This document shows positions 1 through 9,500 of a DNA stretch of 64,000 nt, piece after piece; position 1 is the stretch's first letter; every line of letters begins with the position of its first letter. Origin of the DNA: Naumovozyma dairenensis CBS 421 (Eukaryota > Ascomycota > Saccharomycetes > Saccharomycetales > Saccharomycetaceae). Location: NCBI RefSeq assembly GCF_000227115.2, contig NC_016482.1:930001-994000 (forward strand), read 5' to 3'. Below the pieces are notes generated by a model. It saw only the letters and a program-made list of their open reading frames with translations. It was not told where the DNA came from and searched no databases. A program made the translations under genes and the position numbers.

Positions 1-508
1 TAGTGGTTTGAAACCACAGACAACATAGAGACTACATCCAACAAAAGAAGCGAACTAACCGTACTTCTTTTCTTTCATTGAATGTTTGATTGTTTCATTT
101 CTTCATTGGTTCATCAACTGTCCAGAATAATGTAATAAAAAATACTCTAACAGTCTGTTTGAGCCTTTATCTACTTATATACAAGCCAAATGATCTATAA
201 CTTTTGCAATACAAACTTCCATTCGTTGTAAGTAAAGTCTTCATTGATGGACATACGTACAAAGACACTCCGTTGCGCAATGAAAAATAGCCGCCCAGAT
301 GCCAGAAGTTGCGAAATGTAGCAGGGGAAAAAGAAAGAACATATAAATTTACCAAGGTAGACTAGTGGTCGAGAAACAAAATTTAATCCAAAAGAGTTTG
401 CTCTAGAGAAGGTTACATCACCTTAGAAAACGTTCGTGTTGGTAAATATTCGATATAATATCAATACTTTAAAGATACAGACCCATTCTGTTGAATATCA
501 CTCGAGAA
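1..508. other. Intergenic, 5' flank of ERV1
   Basis: No convincing gene. The only open frame, minus strand about 167-355, does not begin with ATG and resembles nothing I know. The stretch is the upstream region of ERV1 and probably shares promoter DNA with a gene beyond the left edge. Confidence 0.6.
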
Positions 509-1172
509 ATGGAAAAGATCCCTGATGGGCAACACGAAAACATAGCAGAGCCTGCAATTAAGGAAAACGTGAAATTGTATGTTTTTCAATAATATAATCT
601 TACTCTCAAATGCTTTCCTAAAACATGCATACTAACAGTACTATAGCTGCTTACCATGTATTGCTTTCAAAACGTTCCGCCAAGTTGGAATCACAATCTC
701 TGAAAGTGTTAAAACTTTTATGCAAGATCATGAAAAAGTAGATCCCAAATCACCACCACCATCTATATCACTACCAATAAATGCTACTGTACAGACAAGA
801 CAACCTATTGAAACAGACTTAATACCTGGTTCTAGAACTTATACAAGAGAAGATCCTCCCGACGTACAAAACTTGGGAGCTTCATCATGGACATTTTTGC
901 ATGCAATGACCGCCAAATATCCTGGTAATCCATCGGACACTCAAAAAATGGAAATGGAAAGATTCTTGACCCTGTTCTCCCATGTTTATCCTTGTAATTG
1001 GTGTGCGAAAGATTTTGAAAAATTCATACAAGATAATTCTCCCAAAGTTGAATCTCGAGAAGAATTAGGGAGATGGATGTGCGAGGCACATAACCACGTC
1101 AATGGTAAATTAAATAAACCTAAGTTTAATTGTGATTTTTGGGAAAAAAGATGGAAAGATGGATGGGATTAA
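509..1172 (+). CDS. ERV1: FAD-linked sulfhydryl oxidase Erv1, two exons
   Basis: Mitochondrial intermembrane-space sulfhydryl oxidase that reoxidises Mia40 in disulfide-relay import. Exons are 509-576 and 647-1172, giving 197 aa. The intron (577-646) has GTATGT at 577, TACTAAC at 630-636 and TAG at 644-646. Splicing restores an N-terminal shuttle motif CLPC (residues 24-27), which an unspliced reading from the ATG at 720 would lose. The ERV/ALR domain follows, with the active-site CNWC (about residues 139-142), the WMCEAHN FAD-binding segment, and the C-terminal FWEKRWKDGWD typical of Erv1 rather than Erv2. S. cerevisiae ERV1 (YGR029W, 189 aa) also has an intron near its 5' end and has POP6 as its neighbour, as here. 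Confidence 0.96.
577..646 (+). other. ERV1: ERV1 spliceosomal intron
   Basis: A 70-nt intron with GTATGT at the 5' end, branch point TACTAAC at 630-636 and the 3' splice site TAG at 644-646. It is phase 2 and falls one codon before the CxxC shuttle motif. An earlier AG at 637-638 is too close to the branch point to be used. Confidence 0.9.
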
Positions 1173-1654
1173 TAAATCGTCATGTAAATAATTATTATTA
1201 GCCATTCTCTATGGCGAGGTGTATACGTTCTTATAGACAAATTGGTAGCAAGGTAAAAGTACCTTATTTTGATTTTTAAGACTGAAACCTGTTATCAACA
1301 TGTCTTTTTTTCAACAATGGTTAGTTGCGTAAGCAAAGTGGATTGTACGTACTTATAACAAACGTCCTGGGTGGTTAGATATTCCTAAAATCGAGACCTA
1401 AATAAAAAAATCTGTTTAGAGACAAGATTTTTTCTCGCGCCACGGTCCTTTTAAAGAAAGAGACTATAAAACTTCCTTTGTTAAAAATTTCTTTAAGATA
1501 TATTTCTTCTATAAACATTACAATTTCTTTTGTTATCCCAATTAAGTTCTATTAAACACAACCAATATCGCAAGAATCATGTTCTAATCATTCAATGGAA
1601 AAATATTGTTTTCACAGAAGTGAGCACAGTGCTTTTTCTGGAATTTAGGAATAT

Positions 1655-1850
1655 GATTAGCTGGCCTCTTCGAAGATCCGTAAACTTTGGTACATTGTAC
1701 CTAGTGGTTTAATGATTCAAAGCGAGGCCTAGAGTGAATGTGAATGCCATAAATAGGAAAATAATATAAATTTTGGCATCTCATTGAATTGGTCCCAGTT
1801 GCTGGGCAGGTATGGTTTGGGATCATATTGGATTCTATTCTATTACACTT
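1655..1850 (+). ncRNA. SNR46: H/ACA snoRNA, snR46 homologue
   Basis: The ERV1-POP6 gap holds a two-hairpin H/ACA RNA of about 195 nt (snR46 is 197 nt from memory). The 5' hairpin has lower stem GGCCTC (1663-1668) with GAGGCC (1724-1729) and an inner hairpin GGTAC-ATT-GTACC. Its pocket strands are TTCGAAG (1669-1675) and TTCAAAGC (1716-1723). These are complementary to 25S rRNA on either side of U2865 (3' flank CUUCGA; 5' flank UUUGA), the known snR46 target. The 3' hairpin pairs AATAGGA (1752-1758) with TTCTATT (1838-1844), has an inner CCCAG-TTG-CTGGG, and is followed directly by ACA (1845-1847). The H box is near-consensus (AGAGTG, 1731). A TATAAAA lies at 1465-1471. The exact 5' end is a guess. 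Confidence 0.85.
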
Positions 1851-2007
1851 CAATGATACATCTTATTGAAAAAACAAATAAATAAATACAGTCTATAATA
1901 GTGAATGCCACTTCTTGATTGCTGTATTCATAAAAGTACTAAACATTCCTCATTCAAAAACGAGCTTTTTAAAGGCCCACACCTTGAAACAATTCCTGTT
2001 CACTTTA

Positions 2008-2490
2008 CTAGCTTTGTTTAGTCCACTTATTAGTGTTAAATTCAATACTTGAAGCTAACGCCGAATTTGCCGTAATAACACTTATAAGAATCGGCACGTT
2101 AATTTTCTTCTCCAGTAACTCATTTCTACCCTCTTGTACTAGTTCAAAACATGTCAAATGGTTCCATTGGCTAATGGAACCTTCCAAATCGTTCTTCTTC
2201 ACTACATTCTTACAAATCTCCAGTATACTCAACATTTTTTGAAGATGTGGCCCATACGCATAAGCACAGACGCATTCTCCACTTGTCACAGTTTGTAATT
2301 TCTCTACTTTCTGTTTAATATTGTCATTCTTCGAAATTTTAAAATAATTTATTTTGCTCCTGTCAAAATCTGCATTCAAGTTCAGTAGGTCAGGAATAAT
2401 TTTCTCTTGAATAAACTGAAAACATTGTGTCTGCGTCGAGATATCAAGATCTGTTTCATTCCGTTTATACTGAACTCTTGCTGTTTTCAT
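2008..2490 (-). CDS. POP6: RNase P/MRP subunit Pop6
   Basis: Small subunit of RNase P and RNase MRP (also found with telomerase RNA). It forms a heterodimer with Pop7 that binds the P3 domain of the RNA. The 160 aa match the S. cerevisiae length (158 aa). Family-typical blocks are visible: DLDISTQTQC near residue 15, FKISKNDNIKQKV near 50, YGPHLQKMLSILEI near 79, and QEGRNELLEKKINVPILI near 118. This is an Alba-like fold. It lies convergent to ERV1, across the snR46 gene. The start is the only ATG near the conserved N terminus. Confidence 0.93.
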   Translation of the reverse strand: MKTARVQYKRNETDLDISTQTQCFQFIQEKIIPDLLNLNADFDRSKINYFKISKNDNIKQKVEKLQTVTSGECVCAYAYGPHLQKMLSILEICKNVVKKNDLEGSISQWNHLTCFELVQEGRNELLEKKINVPILISVITANSALASSIEFNTNKWTKQS

Positions 2491-2975
2491 TATTAGCTTA
2501 GATCAGACGTTTGTCGTATAGTTACACTTGCTAATAAATATTGGGGAAGGTTTCAATGGTTTCAGCGGTGTCGTTTTCTGTCAAATGTTAGCGTACAACT
2601 ATCATTTGATATGTGCTGATTATTTAATTATCTTCCATTGTGAAACTCTTCCTAAAATCCATGACTGTTCAGTGACTAAACATCCGTACCCAATGGAATA
2701 TCGGGTGAAAACCCATCCGAAATTTTTGCTCAAAACTCTTCATTTTTTTCCATTTTCTGAAGAAACATTTCTTAAATTTATCCCGCTATCAAGCGGGAAA
2801 TTGTAAATGGAAATTTCCAATATGGTTGAACCATATCGAACTTCCTAAAATATTAGATCGATCTTCTGCGTAGTACTTCAAAACATGCAATTCAAATTAT
2901 TATCTCGTATATTATCATCAAGTTTCAAGATAACCGTAAAACCTTTAAACATCCTACAAATACAATAAGTTTGAA
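2491..2975. promoter_or_regulatory. RPP0: RPP0 promoter with Rap1-type sites
   Basis: Divergent promoter between POP6 and RPP0. AACATCCGTACC (2679-2690) is a close match to the HOMOL1/Rap1 element of ribosomal-protein genes. ACCCATCCGA (2711-2720) is a second RPG-like site on the same strand about 20 bp away. They lie roughly 290 and 260 bp before the RPP0 ATG. The 92-aa open frame at 2528-2806 lacks an ATG start and looks spurious. Confidence 0.65.
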
Positions 2976-3914
2976 ATGGGAGGCGTTCGTGAAAAGAAAG
3001 TTGAATACTTTGCTAAATTAAGAAGCTACTTGGAAGAATATAAGTCTATCTTCATCGTTGGTGTCGATAATGTTTCTTCCCAACAAATGCATGAAGTTAG
3101 AAAGGAATTGAGAGGTAGAGGTGTTGTCTTAATGGGTAAGAACACCATGGTCAGAACCGCTATCAGAGGTTTGATCGGTGAATCCTCTGATTTCGAAAAA
3201 TTGTTACCTTTCATTAAGGGTAATGTTGGTTTCGTTTTCACCAACGCTTCTTTACAAGATATTAAGGAAGTCATTATCTCCAACAAGGTTGCTGCTCCAG
3301 CTAGAGCCGGTGCTATTGCTCCAGAAGATATCTGGGTCAGAGCTGTTAACACAGGTATGGAACCAGGTAAGACCTCTTTCTTCCAAGCTTTAGGTGTTCC
3401 AACCAAGATTGCCAGAGGTACCATTGAAATTGTTTCCGATGTCAAGGTTGTTGATGCTGGTCAAAAGGTTGGTCAATCCGAGGCTTCTTTGTTGAATTTG
3501 TTAGAAATTTCTCCATTCTCCTTCGGTCTATCTATTGTTCAAGTTTACGACAATGGTCAAATCTTCCCATCTTCCATCTTGGATATTACTGATGACGAAT
3601 TAGTCGGTCACTTCGTTTCCGCTGTTTCCACCATTGCTTCCATCTCTTTGGCTATTGGTTACCCAACCTTGCCATCTGTTGGTCACACTTTAATCAACAA
3701 CTACAAGGACTTATTGGCTGTCGCTATCGGTTCTGGTTACCACTTTGCTGAAATCGAAGAATTGGTTGACAGAATTGAAAACCCAGACAAGTACGCTTCT
3801 GCTGCCCCAGCTGCCGCTGCCGCTTCCTCTGGTGATGCTGCTCCAGCTGAAGAAGCTGCTGCTGAGGATGAAGAATCTGAAGATGAAGACATGGGTTTCG
3901 GTTTATTCGATTAA
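2976..3914 (+). CDS. RPP0: 60S ribosomal stalk protein P0 (uL10)
   Basis: Base of the ribosomal stalk; binds 25S rRNA and the P1/P2 dimers that recruit elongation factors. The 312 aa equal the S. cerevisiae length. The N-terminal L10 domain runs from MGGVREKKVEYFAKL to about residue 110, followed by the P0 insertion domain. An alanine-rich hinge (about 276-297) precedes an acidic tail ending MGFGLFD, the shared P-protein C terminus. Codon use is strongly biased (TTG, GGT, GCT, AAG), as expected for very high expression. In S. cerevisiae this gene (YLR340W) is on the chromosome XII sister track, so its place between POP6 and IMO32 is part of the evidence for a different duplicate resolution. 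Confidence 0.98.
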   Translation: MGGVREKKVEYFAKLRSYLEEYKSIFIVGVDNVSSQQMHEVRKELRGRGVVLMGKNTMVRTAIRGLIGESSDFEKLLPFIKGNVGFVFTNASLQDIKEVIISNKVAAPARAGAIAPEDIWVRAVNTGMEPGKTSFFQALGVPTKIARGTIEIVSDVKVVDAGQKVGQSEASLLNLLEISPFSFGLSIVQVYDNGQIFPSSILDITDDELVGHFVSAVSTIASISLAIGYPTLPSVGHTLINNYKDLLAVAIGSGYHFAEIEELVDRIENPDKYASAAPAAAAASSGDAAPAEEAAAEDEESEDEDMGFGLFD

Positions 3915-4276
3915 GGAACTTATCATAATTAATTAATTTTCTAATCTATAATATCTATATCTATATTTAAATCAAACATTCTTTTGTATTTATTAATTAG
4001 TTTAACTTATTTTGTTCTAAGGAAAAATGTAGTCTAATATACGTGTATTGTTTACCCAGAGACGTATTGTTAGCAACAATGGAAGGGTAAAGTATATATG
4101 TAAAGTAAAATTGGTAATGCAGGACAACCTCGACCTTTCCAGTTATTGTACAGCTTCGCATGTTTATAGTTTTTCAATGTCTTAACATGATCTCCCGAAA
4201 TCCCGGAAGTTGAAATTTAACGTTGAAAAAGAATAATAACTAAGAAAAGGGAATTAGAGGGTCCACGGGATCCAAT
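3915..4276. other. Intergenic RPP0-IMO32
   Basis: AT-rich 3' region of RPP0 (TATATCTATATC run near 3950) followed by the IMO32 promoter. No gene or RNA recognised. Confidence 0.5.
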
Positions 4277-5368
4277 ATGCTTCTGATGGTCACATTATAC
4301 ATCAGGAAAGTAGAAATTACATTGAAGAGACAGAGATTACCTGTGAGATCCAACATTATGTCAACTGTGTTCTACCGTCCATTTACCCATCATTTTCATT
4401 TCGCCAAGCCTTTCAAAAGATCGCTTCTCTATAATAGGAGCAGGCATATATCATATTTTTCCGACGATTACTTTAAGCCATTGTCTGATCTAGATAATGA
4501 CTTGATGACAGATAATATTCCTGCTGTAGAATTATCATTTGATCACATTAAAGCAAAACATGGATCTGGAAAAAAGGCTCCTTTTATAATTCTTCATGGC
4601 TTTTTTGGAAATAAAACTAACAATCGAACATTAGGAAGGGGACTCAATGAACAATTAAATAGAGACATATATTTATTAGACCTAAGAAACCATGGAAGGT
4701 CACCACATATGGAAAGACATGATTATACATCTATGGCACATGACGTAGAGTTATTTATTGAAAAACATATGACACCTGATATAAAACCGATTATAATTGG
4801 ACATTCTATGGGAGCCAAAGTAGGAATGAGTATTGTTTTGAGAAAACCAAGTATCTCATCCATGTTGGTGAATATTGAAAATGCCCCTGTATCAAAGGTA
4901 CCAGAGGATACATTTCCTCGATATATAAGACAATTATTGAGGATATGCAACAATCCCGATATCAAAACTATGGATGATGTTGACGAAAAACTAAAGGAAG
5001 TCGAGCAGACTGCAAGCGTCCGTCAATTCTTAATGACTAATTTAACAAGAAAGAAGAATTTGGAAACCTCGGAATATGCAATAAAATCGAGAATTCCGTT
5101 AGATATATTGAATGATTCAGTCATAAAAGGTAATATTTCAGGATGGGAATTTGATCCCAACTTTCACCAATGGAAGGGCCCTACTCTCTTTATACGAGGA
5201 ACTGAGTCCAATTATATAACAGATGAATATTTACCTACGATAGGATTATTTTTCCCAAGGTTTGAAGTTCGAGATGTGCAAGGTGCAGGTCATTGGGTCA
5301 ACTCGGAAAACCCAAACAAGTGTGTAGAATACATTTCGGAGTTTGTTGAAAGGCACGAAGACTTGTAA
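4277..5368 (+). CDS. IMO32: Mitochondrial alpha/beta-hydrolase Imo32
   Basis: Alpha/beta-hydrolase family protein, conserved in fungi (YGR031W), processed in the mitochondrial matrix; its substrate is not settled. An oxyanion-type HGFFGN motif is near residue 107, the nucleophile elbow GHSMGA is near 175, and a likely catalytic His is in GAGHWVN near 343. The N terminus is basic and rich in aromatic residues and looks like a presequence. The frame opens at 4277 (363 aa), but the ATG at 4358 (MSTVF, 336 aa) gives a better presequence and a length closer to the family (about 340 aa), so the start is uncertain. Position before the glucan synthase matches the yeast order. Confidence 0.88.
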   Translation: MLLMVTLYIRKVEITLKRQRLPVRSNIMSTVFYRPFTHHFHFAKPFKRSLLYNRSRHISYFSDDYFKPLSDLDNDLMTDNIPAVELSFDHIKAKHGSGKKAPFIILHGFFGNKTNNRTLGRGLNEQLNRDIYLLDLRNHGRSPHMERHDYTSMAHDVELFIEKHMTPDIKPIIIGHSMGAKVGMSIVLRKPSISSMLVNIENAPVSKVPEDTFPRYIRQLLRICNNPDIKTMDDVDEKLKEVEQTASVRQFLMTNLTRKKNLETSEYAIKSRIPLDILNDSVIKGNISGWEFDPNFHQWKGPTLFIRGTESNYITDEYLPTIGLFFPRFEVRDVQGAGHWVNSENPNKCVEYISEFVERHEDL

Positions 5369-6520
5369 AGAATCACCATATAGCGTTATACAATGAGTTT
5401 TTTTTGTCCTATTTCTTTCTGTTATATATTTTCATACAAGTAAGACATCTTAAACAACGACGAATAGCTTATTTGCAGAAATATGTTTATCAAGATCAAA
5501 ATGGAGCGCCTTTCCATATACGCACTGTTAAAACCTTACGACCTTAAGATCAGGAAATATCACTCGATGAAACTGCTATTGCTCTTCTATAGATACAGAC
5601 GCTGAGATCGTACGTAAAACCTTCGAGAAATATAAAGGATAGTTGCTCGAGGAAGGTCTGGCCAAGAATAGTTGTCTCAAAATCAACAAAATGTATCCCA
5701 ATCAGGAAATCTCTTCTGGGATCCTGAGAATTCTTCCGAGCCCTAACGCGTCAGATTCCCATCTTCTTTTTTTGTGGCGCATTTTTCGCGTTTCGTTTTC
5801 AGTCTTGTGGAGAGAATGATAGAAGCCCTTCTTGTTTTGTTAATGAGCCCTTCCTAACCCTTACGAAAATGCACCAAAAATCTTTCCATAGTTTTATTTT
5901 ACTTATATATTCCAAAACATATAGACTGCTAAAATAACCCTAAGAGTTTAAAGGTAAAACTAGATTTGGTTATAATAGGGTATTTAATAGCCCTTATACT
6001 CCCCGCATAACATTGGTTTTCTTGATCTGGCCACTTTCAGATTCGGGTACATTGTGCTTTTCTTTTTCTCTCGTTGATCCATACGGCCCATTTCCACGAA
6101 AACAGCAGTTTACCAAAAAAAAAAAAGAAGCTTTAAACTATGTAGAAATGAATGGACAAAACAACAGCATCTTGATCCACAAGAACTCCTCTACGCAAAC
6201 AAGATCGATTCAACATTTGAACAATTTAATAAAGTAGAACACTTATCTTCTCCCTACTACTCCGATAGATATAGAAAATTCATTCGTTCTGATATTTTAT
6301 TTAAATATTTGCCAAGTTTCTATACTTAGAAATCATATTTCTTTCGTTGCTTTACAGGTCAGTTCGACTTAAAAATCAATTAGCAAAATCCAAAGGTTTT
6401 TTTGTTTCCTTTGTAGTTATTGAAAGTTGTATTTTCGTTCCCCATTCAATCGAAATCCGAGAAGAAAGACTATTGTTAGAGAAGTAAAAACGTCACATCA
6501 CAGTTGTTCGAAGAGAGGTC
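5369..6520. promoter_or_regulatory. Glucan synthase promoter with SBF/MBF and Crz1 sites
   Basis: A 1.15 kb upstream region. It holds an MCB core ACGCGT (5746-5751), a CDRE matching the Crz1 consensus GNGGCKCA (GTGGCGCA, 5774-5781), and an SCB-like TTTTCGCGTTTCG (5783-5795), all within 50 bp. A Tbf1-type ACCCTAA lies near 5937. FKS1 is cell-cycle regulated and GSC2 is calcineurin-induced in S. cerevisiae; here both site types sit in one promoter. The small frame at 6013-6237 looks spurious. Confidence 0.5.
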
Positions 6521-9500
6521 ATGTCTTATAACGATCAAGGCGATAGAGATCGTTACGACGGTCCGAACGATGGTTATCAACAAGACGAAATGCATGATCA
6601 ATATGGTCAACCAATATATCCTGATGAAGGTCGTCAACAAAGTCCAGATGGCTTCAATCTTCCAAATGACGACTCATATTCTGATTCTTTAAATTTTGCT
6701 CCACCTCATGCCAATAACTCTGGTTATGACAGTTATGGCGGCCAGTATACTCCATCACAGATGAGTTATGGGGAACCAAGGTCGGGGACTTCCACTCCAG
6801 TTTTTGGTAATGGACCATTTGATTCCTCAGGAATGGAAATCGGATTGCCTAATGATCCATACCCAGCATGGACAGCTGATCCAACTGCACCAGTTACCGT
6901 GGAACAAATTGAAGATATATTTATCGATTTGACAAACAAATTTGGGTTCCAAAGAGATTCAATGAGAAATATGTTCGACCATTTTATGACAATGTTAGAT
7001 TCAAGAGCTTCGAGAATGGAACCAGCAAAGGCTCTAATTTCATTGCATGCAGATTATATCGGTGGTGATACTTCCAACTATAAAAAGTGGTACTTCGCTG
7101 CTCAATTAGATATGGATGATGAAATCGGATTTAGAAATTTGAAATTAAACAAATTGAGAAGGAAAGCTAGAAAGTCTAAAAAGAGTAATAAAAAAGCCAT
7201 GAAAAATTATTCACCAGAAGAAATAGATACTATATTGAGACAATTGGAAGGTGATAATTCTTTACAAGCAGCAGATTTTAGATGGAAAGCAAAAATGAGA
7301 TCATTGACTCCTATCCAAAGGGTCCGTCAATTAGCATTATATTTACTTTGTTGGGGTGAAGCAAATCAAGTTAGATTCACAGCAGAATGTTTATGTTTTA
7401 TTTATAAATGTGCCAGTGATTATTTAGATTCTCCCGAATGTCAAAATCGTATAGATCCAATCCCCGAAGGTGATTACTTAGATAGGATTATTACACCACT
7501 ATATCAATATATTAGAAATCAAGTTTATGAAATATCAGAGGGTCGTTACATAAAACGTGAAAGAGATCACCATCAAATTGTTGGTTATGATGATGTAAAT
7601 CAACTATTCTGGTATCCAGAAGGTATCGCTAAGATTGTTTTAGATGATGGTAGAAAATTAATCGATGTACCAGTTGAAGAGCGTTATTTGAGATTAGGCG
7701 ATATTACATGGGAGAATGTATTCTTCAAGACATATAAGGAAACTCGTACTTGGTTACATATGGTTACCAATTTCAATCGTATTTGGATTATGCATATTTC
7801 AGTATATTGGATGTATGTTGCTTACAATGCCCCTGCATTATATACACACAATTATCAACAGTTAGTAAACAACCAACCATTGGCTTCTTATAGATGGGCA
7901 ACAGCAGCACTTGGTGGTACAGTTGCTGGGTTAATACAACTTCTAGCAACTTTGTGTGAATGGTTATTTGTTCCAAGAAAATGGGCTGGCGCACAACATT
8001 TAACACGTCGATTTATGTTCCTCTGCATAGTCTTTGGTGTTAATCTAGGACCCGTCATTTTTGTTTTTGCCTATGATAAAGATACCGTTTACTCGAAGGC
8101 AGCATATATCGTCTCCATTGTTATGTTTTTCGTCGCAGTGGTTACAATCGTTTACTTCTCTGTCATGCCATTGGGTGGTCTATTTACCTCATACATGAAT
8201 AAATCTTCAAGGCGTTATGTAGCATCTCAAACGTTTACTGCTAATTTTGCTCCATTACAAGGATACAATAAACTCTTATCCTACTTAGTGTGGATCACTG
8301 TCTTCGGCGCAAAGTATGCTGAATCTTATTATTTCTTAATTTTGTCATTGAGAGATCCTATCCGTATCTTATCCACTACTACTATGAGATGTACCGGTGA
8401 ATATTGGTGGGGTGCGAGGTTATGTAAGCATCAATCCAAAATTGTTTTAGGTTTAATGATCGCCACTGATTTTATCCTGTTCTTCTTAGATACTTATTTG
8501 TGGTATATTATTATCAACACTATCTTCTCCATCTCGAAATCCTTTTACTTGGGTGTATCTGTTTTGACTCCATGGAGAAATATTTTTACTAGATTACCTA
8601 AGAGAATTTATCTAAAGATTTTGGCTACTGACCATATGCAAATTCAATATAAACCGAAAGTGTTGATATCACAAATCTGGAATGCCATTATTATCTCCAT
8701 GTATAGAGAACATCTTTTAGCCATCGACCATGTTCAAAAATTATTATATCATCAAGTACCATCAGAAGTCGAAGGTAAAAGAAGTTTGAAAGCACCTTTG
8801 TTTTTCACTGCTCCTGATGCAAATAAATCTTATGAAGCCTTTTTCCCAAAAGATTCAGAAGCTGAACGTCGTATTTCATCTTTCGCACAATCATTAGCAG
8901 TTCCAATCGATAGACCATTGCCAGTGGATAATATGCCAACATTTACCGTATTAACTCCACACTATTCTGAAAGAATTCTATTATCATTAAGAGAAATTAT
9001 TCGTGAAGATGATCAATTCTCTAGGGTTACATTACTGGAATATTTGAAACAGTTACATCCACTGGAGTGGGATTGTTTTGTTAAAGATACAAAGATATTA
9101 GCTGAAGAAACTGCCGTTTATGAAGGTCAAGAGGAAGAAATGATGAAAGAAGAAGGAGAGAAATCGGAAATCGACGATCTACCATTTTATTGTATTGGTT
9201 TCAAGTCAGCTGCTCCAGAATACACTCTGCGTACTCGTATTTGGGCATCCTTAAGATCACAAACACTTTATCGTACTGTCTCTGGTTTCATGAATTACTC
9301 AAGAGCTATCAAGTTATTATATCGTGTTGAAAATCCAGATATTGTTCAAGCATTTGGCGGTAACGCCGAAGGTTTGGAAAGAGAGTTAGAAAAAATGACA
9401 AGAAGAAAGTTCAAATTTTTAGTTTCTATGCAAAGACTAGCTAAATTTAAACCACATGAATTAGAAAATGCAGAATTTTTGTTAAGAGCGTATCCAGATT

